Assembly: GCA_903908495.1 (NCBI GenBank)
Contig: CAIVSK010000088.1
Span: 1-64,000, forward strand
Direction of reading: 5' to 3'
Length of the DNA: 64,000 bases
From: Akkermansiaceae bacterium
GTDB lineage: Bacteria; Verrucomicrobiota; Verrucomicrobiia; Verrucomicrobiales; Akkermansiaceae
Part shown: positions 57,439 through 64,000 of the stretch, one piece after another
Layout: each line of letters starts with the position of its first letter
Numbering within the stretch: the stretch's first letter is position 1
Notes under the pieces: generated by a model
What the model saw: only the letters and a program-made list of their open reading frames with translations
Databases searched by the model: none
What the model was told of the DNA's origin: nothing
Position numbers and translations under genes: made by a program

Positions 57439-58728
57439 ATGAGACCGTGGATGGTCATGCTCTTGGCGGGATTGGCTTGCGGGTCGTTGTTGGACCTGCA
57501 GGGGGCGACTGTGGGTCGGGCGCGGATCCAAGGGGCGATCGGGCCAGCCACGGTGAGTTACCTCGGGCGGGCGCTGGAGGTGGCTGCTGCGCGCAAGGAC
57601 CGCTGCCTGATCATCGAGCTGGATACGCCCGGCGGTTCGCTCGATTCCACCAAGGAGATCGTCCAGAAGTTTTACGCGGCCAAGGTGCCCACAGTGGTAT
57701 ACGTGGCTCCCGACGGGGCCTGGGCCGGCAGCGCGGGGTGTTTCATCACGCTGGCGGCGGATGTGGCGGCCATGGCACCGGGCACCAGCATCGGGGCGGC
57801 GCACCCGGTCTCGATCGGGCCCGGCGGTGAGGCGGCCACCAGTGACGTGATGAAGCAAAAGTTGGAGAATTTTGCCAGCAGTTACATCGCCGCGATTGCT
57901 GAGAAGCGCGGCCGCAACGTCGAGTGGGCGATGGCGTCGGTGGTCAGAAGTGAGTCACTCACGGCCAGCAAGGCGCTGGAACTCAAAGTCATCGACCTGA
58001 TCGCGGCGGATCTGCCGGAGTTGCTGCGCCAGCTCGATGAGCGTGAAGTGCGGGGCCGGGCGCTTGCAACGGCGGACGCTGTGGTGACGGATATACCGAT
58101 GACCTTGCGCGAGCGGATTCTGCAAGGCTTGTCCCACCCGGAGTTAATGATGATCCTGATGTTGGTGGCGATCTATGGCATCATCGGCGAGTTGAGCAAT
58201 CCCGGCGCGATCCTGCCAGGGGTGGCCGGGGCCATCGCACTGTTGCTGGTGCTGTACATGGCGACGGTGTTGCCGGTGAATGTGGCCGGTTTGGCGTTGA
58301 TCGGTTTGGCGATGCTGCTGTTTGGTGTTGATATCTTTGCGCCCACCCATGGCGTGCTCACCTTGGGTGGCACCATTGCGTTCTTTCTGGGCGCGCTCAT
58401 GCTGTTTGATCGCTCCGATCCGGTCTATCGAGTGTCGCTGGCCTATATCATTCCTGCCACGCTGCTGACGGCCGCGTTTTTCACCTTCGTCGTCGGAGCG
58501 GGGCTGCGGGCGCAGTCGCTGCCGCTCCGCGTCGGTCGGGAAATCATGTTAGGAAAAACCGCTGCGGCGTTGGCACCGATCAGCGCAGCCGGCGGCCGGG
58601 TTTTCGTCGAGGGCGAAACCTGGAACGCGGTGAGCGACTCCGCGATCGCAGCCGGAGAACCGGTGGAAATCGTCTCGATCAATGGACTGACATTGACGGT
58701 AAAGCCCAAACCCCCGCCCTCAATTTGA
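57439..58728 (+). CDS. NfeD-family membrane-bound ClpP-class protease
   Basis: The 429-residue protein has a signal-type start, then a ClpP/SppA-like serine-protease domain (residues 25-220). The domain has LIIELDTPGGSLDSTKEIV, and the catalytic Ser region GAWAGSAGCFITLAAD. A lysine later in the domain would complete the dyad. Four or five membrane helices (about 240-370) and a C-terminal OB-fold NfeD domain (GRVFVEGETWNAVSDS) follow. Long NfeD proteins cleave stomatin-like partners, and the slipin gene directly follows after 25 bp. Confidence 0.92.
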   Translation: MRPWMVMLLAGLACGSLLDLQGATVGRARIQGAIGPATVSYLGRALEVAAARKDRCLIIELDTPGGSLDSTKEIVQKFYAAKVPTVVYVAPDGAWAGSAGCFITLAADVAAMAPGTSIGAAHPVSIGPGGEAATSDVMKQKLENFASSYIAAIAEKRGRNVEWAMASVVRSESLTASKALELKVIDLIAADLPELLRQLDEREVRGRALATADAVVTDIPMTLRERILQGLSHPELMMILMLVAIYGIIGELSNPGAILPGVAGAIALLLVLYMATVLPVNVAGLALIGLAMLLFGVDIFAPTHGVLTLGGTIAFFLGALMLFDRSDPVYRVSLAYIIPATLLTAAFFTFVVGAGLRAQSLPLRVGREIMLGKTAAALAPISAAGGRVFVEGETWNAVSDSAIAAGEPVEIVSINGLTLTVKPKPPPSI

Positions 58729-58753
58729 ACATCGCTAACCCCACCCGCAAGCC

Positions 58754-59536
58754 ATGGAAGAAATCATCGCCAAGCTCGTCAGCGCCACCGCTTGGGCGCT
58801 GCCCGTTATTATTCTGGCAGGCATCATCCTGCCGCAAGCAGTCCGCATCCTGCGCGAATACGAGCGCGGGGTGATTTTCCGCCTCGGCAAACTGTTGGAT
58901 GCGAAGGGACCGGGCCTCATCTTCCTCATCCCGATGGTCGATCGCATGGTCAAGATGGACTTGCGGGTCGTCACCATCGACGTCGCACGCCAGGAGGTCA
59001 TGACCCGTGACAACGTGCCCGCCACCGTGGATGCGGTGGTTTACTTTCGCGTCGTGGATCCCGTCGCCGCGGTGGTCAAGGTGGAGAATTACTGGAAGGC
59101 CACCTCGCTGATTGCCCAGACGACCTTGCGCAGCGTGTTGGGCCAGGCCCCGCTGGACGACTTGCTGGCGCAGCGCGAGTCGATCAATCTGCATCTGCAG
59201 GAGATCATCGACCGCCAAACCGAGCCGTGGGGCATCAAGGTCACGGCGGTGGAGGTCAAGGACGTGGCGCTGCCCGACAGCATGAAGCGGGCGATGGCCA
59301 AACAGGCTGAGGCCGAGCGCGAACGGCGCGCCAAAATCGTCAATGCCGAAGGCGAGTTTCAAGCGGCCGAGAAAATGGTGCAGGCCGCCGCGATGATCAG
59401 CAAGGAGCCCATCGCACTGCAACTGCGCTTCCTGCAAACCATGCGCGAGATTTCCAGCGAGCACAACACCACCACTTTCCTGCCCGTGCCGATTGATCTG
59501 TTCTCACCCTTCCTCAAAGGCCGGTCCAAGGACTGA
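58754..59536 (+). CDS. Slipin (stomatin/SPFH-family membrane protein)
   Basis: The 260-residue protein has one N-terminal membrane hairpin (residues 10-30) and the SPFH domain. Motifs are [39 protein letters not shown] and [25 protein letters not shown] helical segment rich in Glu/Ala ([23 protein letters not shown]) follows. Stomatin-like proteins oligomerise at membrane microdomains. The pairing with NfeD is a conserved operon in bacteria and archaea. Confidence 0.95.
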   Translation: MEEIIAKLVSATAWALPVIILAGIILPQAVRILREYERGVIFRLGKLLDAKGPGLIFLIPMVDRMVKMDLRVVTIDVARQEVMTRDNVPATVDAVVYFRVVDPVAAVVKVENYWKATSLIAQTTLRSVLGQAPLDDLLAQRESINLHLQEIIDRQTEPWGIKVTAVEVKDVALPDSMKRAMAKQAEAERERRAKIVNAEGEFQAAEKMVQAAAMISKEPIALQLRFLQTMREISSEHNTTTFLPVPIDLFSPFLKGRSKD

Positions 59537-59641
59537 CGGGTACTGCCGCGATGGGCGACAAGAACTTGGCGGCGGGCTGGTTCCGCCACCAAGTGGCACC
59601 TGAGGTCATGTCGTTTCCTCCGCGGTCAGGATGCCTGAGAC

Positions 59642-60307
59642 TCAGGATTTATCGGCCTTGGTCAGGCGCATGGCGACGAAATACAGGATGCAAACCACGA
59701 CCACGGCCGCGATGATCCAGGATGCCTCATGCTTGACGGTATGAATCAACTGGGACAGGTCGACGCCCTCGCCCTTGCGGAGGGCGGCCAATTGTTGGGG
59801 GTCGAGCTGGTTGCCGACTTTTTGGCCGAGCGCGGCGAGCACCCAACACCAAATGGCCGAACCGATAAGGGTCAGCGCGCTGAATTTGCCAAAGCCCATG
59901 CCGATGAGACCGGCCGGGATGGAGATCAAGTGGCGGATGACCGGCAGCAGGCGGGCGAAAAAGATGCCGCCGCCCTCGTAACGGTGCATGAAGCGCTCGG
60001 CCCGCAACACCTTGATTTGCGGCATGAAGAAATACCTGCCAAAGCGCAGCACCATGGGGCGTCCGACTAACAGGGCGGCCCAATACGTGATCGCCGCACC
60101 CAGCCACGAGCCGAAGGTGCCGGCCAGAATCACTCCCGTCAGGGTCATGCTGCCACTGCCCTGGGCGGCCAGAATCGCTGCCGGGGGGACCACCAACTCG
60201 CTGGGCACGGGGAAAATCGAGCTTTCCATCGCCATCAGCAGGATCACGCCGCCGTACCCCCATTCGTGCACCCAGTGGAACCATGTTTCAATGAAAGATT
60301 GCATCAT
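59642..60307 (-). CDS. DedA-family membrane protein
   Basis: The 221-residue protein begins MMQSFIETWFHWVHEWGYGGV and has the DedA pattern: MAMESSIFPVPSELVVPPAAILAAQG with E and P residues in the first re-entrant region, then GRYFFMPQIKVLRAERFMHRYEGGGIFFARLLPVIRHLISIPAGLIGMGF with the conserved R and G residues. About five membrane helices are visible. DedA proteins act in lipid flipping and membrane homeostasis. The start could be ATG 60307 or 60304; upstream in-frame residues are not protein-like. Confidence 0.92.
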   Translation of the reverse strand: MMQSFIETWFHWVHEWGYGGVILLMAMESSIFPVPSELVVPPAAILAAQGSGSMTLTGVILAGTFGSWLGAAITYWAALLVGRPMVLRFGRYFFMPQIKVLRAERFMHRYEGGGIFFARLLPVIRHLISIPAGLIGMGFGKFSALTLIGSAIWCWVLAALGQKVGNQLDPQQLAALRKGEGVDLSQLIHTVKHEASWIIAAVVVVCILYFVAMRLTKADKS

Positions 60308-60525
60308 ATGTGCCGCGAAGGATGCGCGGGAATCCACCGATGGCAAGCAGGAAGCGCCGGAGAGCCGCGCCGGCTCCGTCGGCGGGTGTGAGCGCGGGAG
60401 GTTCCGAAGCTTGAACGCCGGTGTGAACCATGGCGGCACTGGCGGCGGGGACGCCGCAGCCACGCCATCGGCTATTCATGGGCAGTGGCGGTCATTGGGC
60501 GCGGCGGTCGGTCCGCCCCCGGCGG

Positions 60526-61455
60526 TCACACTTTGTCGCCATTGGCCTGGAAGAACGCGAGGGTGGCGGCGAGGCCGGCTTCGAGGGAATGTTGCGGCAT
60601 CCAGCCGGCGGCGCGGAGTTTGGCGGCGCTGGCGCGGGAGTGTTTGACGTCGCCGGGGCGGGTGGCTGCGTGGAGAATCTGCGAGCTGGAGCCGGCGGCG
60701 GCGATGAGTTGGGCGGCGAGTTGGTTGATGCTCACCTGGCCGCCATAGCCGGCGTTGAAGACGCCGCTGACCCCGGGGGTTTGGGCGGCAAAGGTGAGGG
60801 CACCGACGATGTCCTTGACGTAAATGAAATCGCGGGTCTGCTCGCCATCGCCATAGACGGTGATGTTGTCATGGCGCAGGGCCTGCTCGATGAAGATGGG
60901 CACCGCGGCGGCATAGGCGCCCTTGGGGTCCTGGCGCGGACCAAACACGTTGAAGAAACGCAGCGCGGCGGTTTCCAGGCGGCCCTCGCGTTGATAGAGG
61001 TCGAGGTAGTACTCGCCATCGAGTTTGGTGATGGCGTACGGGCTCTTGGGCTCCGGCAGCATGGATTCGAGCTTGGGCACCGTCGGGTTATCGCCATAAA
61101 CGGCGGCGGACGAGGCGAGCACGAGCTTTTTGACGCCCGCGTTGGCGGCGGCTTCCAGCACGTTGAGCAGCCCGTGCACATTGATGTCGACGCACTCGGC
61201 CGGCTTGGCCATGGATTCCGGCACGCTGACCATGGCGGCGAGATGAAAGATATAGTCGACACCTTGAACGGCTTGTTCGACCAGTGCCCGATCGGTGACC
61301 GAGCCTTGGATGAAGGTGCAGTCGAGCCCGGCGAGGTTGTGTGGGTAGCCGCTGCGCAGATTGTCCAGCACGCGGATTTCACTCGCCACGCCCTGATAGT
61401 GCTCGACAAGATGGGAGCCGATGAAACCGCAGCCGCCGGTGATTAGAATATTCAT
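60526..61455 (-). CDS. NAD-dependent nucleotide-sugar epimerase (UDP-glucose 4-epimerase-like)
   Basis: The 309-residue short-chain dehydrogenase begins MNILITGGCGFIGSHLVEHY (GxxGxxG NAD-binding motif). It has the Ser/Thr-Tyr-Lys set in ASSAAVYGDNP and SPYAITKLDGEYY. The end region RPGDVKHSRASAAKLRAAGW is typical of GalE/WbpP-like epimerases. It probably acts in surface-polysaccharide synthesis with the adjacent nucleotidyltransferase. It starts 28 bp downstream of that gene. Confidence 0.9.
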   Translation of the reverse strand: MNILITGGCGFIGSHLVEHYQGVASEIRVLDNLRSGYPHNLAGLDCTFIQGSVTDRALVEQAVQGVDYIFHLAAMVSVPESMAKPAECVDINVHGLLNVLEAAANAGVKKLVLASSAAVYGDNPTVPKLESMLPEPKSPYAITKLDGEYYLDLYQREGRLETAALRFFNVFGPRQDPKGAYAAAVPIFIEQALRHDNITVYGDGEQTRDFIYVKDIVGALTFAAQTPGVSGVFNAGYGGQVSINQLAAQLIAAAGSSSQILHAATRPGDVKHSRASAAKLRAAGWMPQHSLEAGLAATLAFFQANGDKV

Positions 61456-61483
61456 GGAAGTCGGTTGCTGATTTTTGAGTCTT

Positions 61484-62398
61484 CTACTCACTCAATCTTT
61501 CGGGATACTCGCCGGCGGCGATGAGTTGTTGGATGGAGGTGACGACGTGGGGCTTGTCGTCGGGATAGGTGACGCCGAACCAGTGGCTGGTGGTCGGGAT
61601 GACGGTGCAGTCGGATTTGTTGGATCGGATCAGGCTGTCAACGATGGTCGGGATGTAGTACTCGGATTTTTCGGCGGTGCCGTGGGCTTTCAAAAACTCG
61701 ATGAAGCCGTCCTCGAGCTGGTCGAAAAACCCGCGTCCGAAGGCCCAGAAATTCATCGATACCGGGCCGTTTTCGGCGACCGGTTTGCGGTTGCCGTCCA
61801 GCGCGGTGCCGCGCACCACCCCGTCGGTTTCGCGCAGGATATTGACGTATTCCTCGACGCCGGTGAGCAGGCCGCTGGGGTCGGTGGCGCAGATGCCACG
61901 GTTGACGTCGCCGTGGTCGGAGAGGGTGTTGACCAGCGGATAGCCGATCATCGCGTAGTGGGCCTTGCCGTTGACGGCTGGAGGGTGGCTGAGGAAGGTG
62001 GCGGCGCGCTGATAGGCATCGCGGCCGTAGAAGTCGTCGGCATTGATGACGGCGAAGGGTTCGTCGACGAGGGCGCGGGCGGCGCGCACCGCGTGGGTGG
62101 TGCCCCATGGCTTGCTGCGGCCGGCGGGCACCGTGAACGGGGCGGGCAGGTCGTCGAGCCGTTGGAACGCGTAGTCCACCGCGATGCGCTCGGCGAAGCG
62201 CGAGCCGATTCCCTGTTGGAACGCCTCGGCGAAGTCCTCGCGGATGATGAAGATGACGCGGCCAAAGCCGGCGCGGATGGCGTCAAACACCGAGTAGTCG
62301 AGGACGGTTTCACCGTTGGGGCCCATCGGATCGATTTGTTTGAGCCCGCCGTAGCGCGAGCCCATGCCGGCGGCGAGGACGAGGAGAGTTGGTTTCAT
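61484..62398 (-). CDS. Nucleotide-sugar pyrophosphorylase (NTP transferase)
   Basis: The 304-residue protein has the GT-A nucleotidyltransferase start LLVLAAGMGSRYGGLKQIDPMGPNGETVLDYSVFDA and an acidic metal motif in VINADDFYG. Its form resembles sugar-phosphate nucleotidyltransferases that lack the standard GlmU/RmlA tail. Which sugar it activates is not evident. It overlaps the upstream 47-residue gene by ATGA and is followed by the epimerase gene. Confidence 0.87.
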   Translation of the reverse strand: MKPTLLVLAAGMGSRYGGLKQIDPMGPNGETVLDYSVFDAIRAGFGRVIFIIREDFAEAFQQGIGSRFAERIAVDYAFQRLDDLPAPFTVPAGRSKPWGTTHAVRAARALVDEPFAVINADDFYGRDAYQRAATFLSHPPAVNGKAHYAMIGYPLVNTLSDHGDVNRGICATDPSGLLTGVEEYVNILRETDGVVRGTALDGNRKPVAENGPVSMNFWAFGRGFFDQLEDGFIEFLKAHGTAEKSEYYIPTIVDSLIRSNKSDCTVIPTTSHWFGVTYPDDKPHVVTSIQQLIAAGEYPERLSE

Positions 62399-62538
62399 GG
62401 GGTGGATGCGGAGGGGGCTGGGTGGGTGTCTTTGCGCGAAAATTCACTGGTGGAACTCAAATACCACAGCAGCCCGGCACCGACGATGACGCTGAGGAAT
62501 ACCAGAACCACAAATGCCAGGCTGAGGAAGGATTTCAC
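62395..62538 (-). CDS. 47-residue membrane peptide upstream of the NTP transferase
   Basis: A GTG start at 62538 gives VKSFLSLAFVVLVFLSVIVG, continuing AGLLWYLSSTSEFSRKDTHP. This is a single membrane helix with a short polar tail. Its stop (TGA, 62395-62397) overlaps the ATG of the NTP transferase gene (ATGA), which suggests translational coupling. No clear Shine-Dalgarno sequence precedes the GTG. No family recognised. Confidence 0.6.
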   Translation of the reverse strand: MKSFLSLAFVVLVFLSVIVGAGLLWYLSSTSEFSRKDTHPAPSASTP

Positions 62539-62581
62539 GCGGGGGCAATAAGGCGGATTTGGCGGGGAAAAGCCAGCCTCT

Positions 62582-62935
62582 TTATTGCCTTCTGCGCAAG
62601 GGAGATTTCACGATCCTGACAAGCTTCCCTGTCACGTCGGAATCCTGCTGAAGCGCCTCTTTGAGGCGGGTGGCAAGGGTGGTTGGGTCATGATCGACGG
62701 TGCAGACGATGATACCGGCGTGCTTGCCGCCGGAGTTGTGGAGGTGGATGAAGTCCCGCCGGTTCAGAGTCAGAACGGCGCGGCCCAGAGATGTGGCAAA
62801 CCGCAGAACGTCAGCATCGGAAATGCGCTGATTCGCCTTGCCTGAATCGAACGAGGTGAGCACGTCATGACCCAATGTCCGGAGCGTTTCGACGGCCCGC
62901 CGGGAAAATTTTTCGTTCGCGTAAAGTCGGGCCAT
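62582..62935 (-). CDS. DUF5615 PIN-like toxin candidate
   Basis: The 117-residue protein starts MARLYANEKFSRRAVETLRTLGHDVLTS and has ISDADVLRFATSLGRAVLTLNRRDFIHLH. Asp/Glu positions follow the DUF5615 (Mut7-C-like PIN) pattern, normally starting MxxLxDExx. In this copy the usual DE appears as NE. It follows the DUF433 gene by 17 bp on the same strand, the standard arrangement of this toxin-antitoxin family. Confidence 0.82.
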   Translation of the reverse strand: MARLYANEKFSRRAVETLRTLGHDVLTSFDSGKANQRISDADVLRFATSLGRAVLTLNRRDFIHLHNSGGKHAGIIVCTVDHDPTTLATRLKEALQQDSDVTGKLVRIVKSPLRRRQ

Positions 62936-62952
62936 CCTAGTGCTTGGTGGGG

Positions 62953-63216
62953 TCAGGCCTCGGCGTGGGCGGTCATTGCTGCATTGATTTCCGCCTGGTG
63001 TTTTTTCACGTATGCCCACGCCGTTGCGAGTTGCGCAGGCGTCAGACCAGGGAAATCGGAGAGGATATCAGCCTCCGAGCAACCCTGCCGCCGCATTTCC
63101 TCCGGGACCCACACGGGAATGCGCGTGCTGGCAATGCAGGCGTCGCCGCCGTTCACTCCGGGTGTCTTTTCAATGCCGGTCATGGGTTCCTCCATAACGG
63201 CTTCACCATACCCCAT
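62953..63216 (-). CDS. DUF433-family antitoxin
   Basis: The 87-residue protein has ...TGIEKTPGVNGGDACIASTRIPVWVPEEMRRQGCSEADILSDFPGLTPAQLATAWAYV in sequence, matching the DUF433 fold (winged-helix-like). ATG 63216 is preferred; an inner ATG at 63195 is possible, and the open frame extends to 63453 without likely use. It should repress and neutralise the adjacent DUF5615 gene by family analogy. Confidence 0.87.
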   Translation of the reverse strand: MGYGEAVMEEPMTGIEKTPGVNGGDACIASTRIPVWVPEEMRRQGCSEADILSDFPGLTPAQLATAWAYVKKHQAEINAAMTAHAEA

Positions 63217-63420
63217 GCTTGCTTCCCCGGCAAGCGGGCGGATAGCTGCGGTTGGCACAGGGACGCGCTCAAGAACCTTCCCAGGGGTGGCGGGGTCTAC
63301 CAGACTCGCAGCTTCTTTAACAAGGCTGGGATCAGGATCCGGCTCAGGTGCGGTGGGGTATTTCGCGGGCGTGTGGGTGACCGGGGGATGCGGCGAGGCG
63401 GGTTGACGTTTGATATTGGA

Positions 63421-63475
63421 TAGACGACAGGCGGGAGACCCGTCTGCCCTCACAGCCGAGACGACTGTGCTCCGA
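63421..63475. repeat. Palindromic repeat overlapping the 3' end of rsmB
   Basis: CACAG...CTGTG arms and GACAGGCGGGAGACCCGTCTGC form imperfect hairpins. The strand read by rsmB contains TGTGAGGGCAGAC, close to the core TGTGAGGGAAGAC of the repeat inside ftsQ (20437-20529). The last residues and stop of rsmB fall inside it. Confidence 0.6.
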
Positions 63476-64000
63476 CGCGCGCGGCGAAGGCGCCGTCGGT
63501 GTGGTCGCGGAACGGCAGTGCATCGCGGGTGGCCTGGAGGGTTAGCTCGGGGTGCGCGGCGAGAAAAGCCTCGATCTGGCCGAGGTTTTCGGCGGGCTCC
63601 AGCGAGCAGGTCGAGTACACGATGCGGCCGCCGGGCTTGAGGCAGGGCAGGGCGTTTTCCAGAATCAGGCGTTGGGTGCGGACGAGCGCATCGATGTCAG
63701 GGGCTTGGAGGCGCCAGCGGACATCGACGCGGCGGCGGATGACCCCGGTGTTGGAGCAGGGGACATCGAGCAGGATGCCATCAAACGAGTTATGCCAGGC
63801 GGGCGGGGCCGGCTGGGTCCAATCGTGGACGGCGATGGTGGCCTCGGCGGCGTTGAGGCGCTCGAGGTTTTGGCGCAGGCGGGGCAGGCGCTTTTCGTTG
63901 GAATCGGTGCACACGAGGGTGGCCGCCGAGCCCAGCGCCGCAGCAATCAGAAAGGCTTTGCCGCCGGGTGCGGCGCAGGCGTCGAGGATGCGCTCGCCGG
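63450..64000 (-). CDS. rsmB: 16S rRNA m5C methyltransferase RsmB-like (5' part outside window)
   Basis: The C-terminal 183 residues are visible. They start in motif I (RILDACAAPGGKAFLIAAALGS) and continue with the SAM acidic motif VCTDSNEKRLPRL. The PCS-type catalytic motif LLDVPCSNTGVIRRRVDVRW follows, then YSTCSLEPAENLGQIEAFL with the second catalytic Cys. Both cysteines of the m5C mechanism are present. The family member cannot be distinguished fully without the N-terminal NusB-like domain. The extreme C-terminus is encoded by repeat DNA. Confidence 0.9.
   Translation of the reverse strand, partial: GERILDACAAPGGKAFLIAAALGSAATLVCTDSNEKRLPRLRQNLERLNAAEATIAVHDWTQPAPPAWHNSFDGILLDVPCSNTGVIRRRVDVRWRLQAPDIDALVRTQRLILENALPCLKPGGRIVYSTCSLEPAENLGQIEAFLAAHPELTLQATRDALPFRDHTDGAFAARVGAQSSRL

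Overview
The window is a G+C-rich chromosomal segment of a Verrucomicrobiota (PVC) bacterium. The inference rests on a MurC-MurB fusion in the cell-wall cluster, a large pilin-like protein of the 'Verru_Chthon cassette' type, a DUF1504-type putative Na+/H+ antiporter, a divergent FtsZ with a long Pro/Ala linker, and operons dominated by one strand. No rRNA, tRNA, CRISPR array, prophage or transposase gene was found. Genus cannot be assigned from the sequence alone.

Layout. 1-4.7 kb: leftward complex I genes nuoG-H-I-J. 4.9-10.9 kb: rightward trpD, a DPE2-type 4-alpha-glucanotransferase and an octaheme cytochrome/TPR lipoprotein. 11-13.1 kb: a leftward PIN/RHH toxin-antitoxin pair, a small membrane protein and an EamA transporter. 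13.2-25.8 kb: a leftward division/wall cluster in transcription order murG, murC-murB, ddl, ftsQ, ftsA, ftsZ, pheS, pheT. 25.9-29 kb: a VF530-type protein, a bacterial Whirly-like ssDNA-binding protein, a basic/acidic protein and an RlmI-type methyltransferase. 29.2-33.8 kb: leftward ppiC-like, L,D-transpeptidase, hflX and two small membrane proteins. 34-36.5 kb: an antiporter and a nucleotidyltransferase pair. 36.6-41.2 kb: an ABC importer whose binding protein is fused to OmpA. 41.3-44 kb: leftward rpsO-pnp. 44.1-47.6 kb: a possible island with a large secreted protein and a PIN toxin-antitoxin, between imperfect direct repeats. 47.7-64 kb: secreted and membrane proteins, a giant pseudopilin, an RRM RNA-binding protein, an NfeD/slipin pair, DedA, nucleotide-sugar genes, a DUF433/DUF5615 pair and the 3' part of rsmB.

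The most unusual signal is a repeated architecture at operon-internal junctions. At nuoG|nuoH and pheS|pheT, a gene for a four-helix-bundle protein of the S23 (23S rRNA intervening-sequence protein) family sits between inverted arrays of tandem 7-bp repeats. The arrays fill the space between the stop codon of one host gene and the start codon of the next. The heptamer sequence is completely different at the two sites, but period 7, inverted orientation and gene position are the same. Two more junctions (nuoI|nuoJ and ldt|ppiC) carry inverted heptamer arrays without the gene, and ftsA|ftsZ may hold a worn remnant. Period and position therefore seem to be conserved rather than sequence, which points to a dispersal or maintenance process that may involve the S23 protein.

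Other dispersed elements are a two-copy REPIN-like repeat of about 100 bp (26.98 and 33.80 kb), a nested palindrome translated in frame inside ftsQ, and a possibly related palindrome at the 3' end of rsmB.
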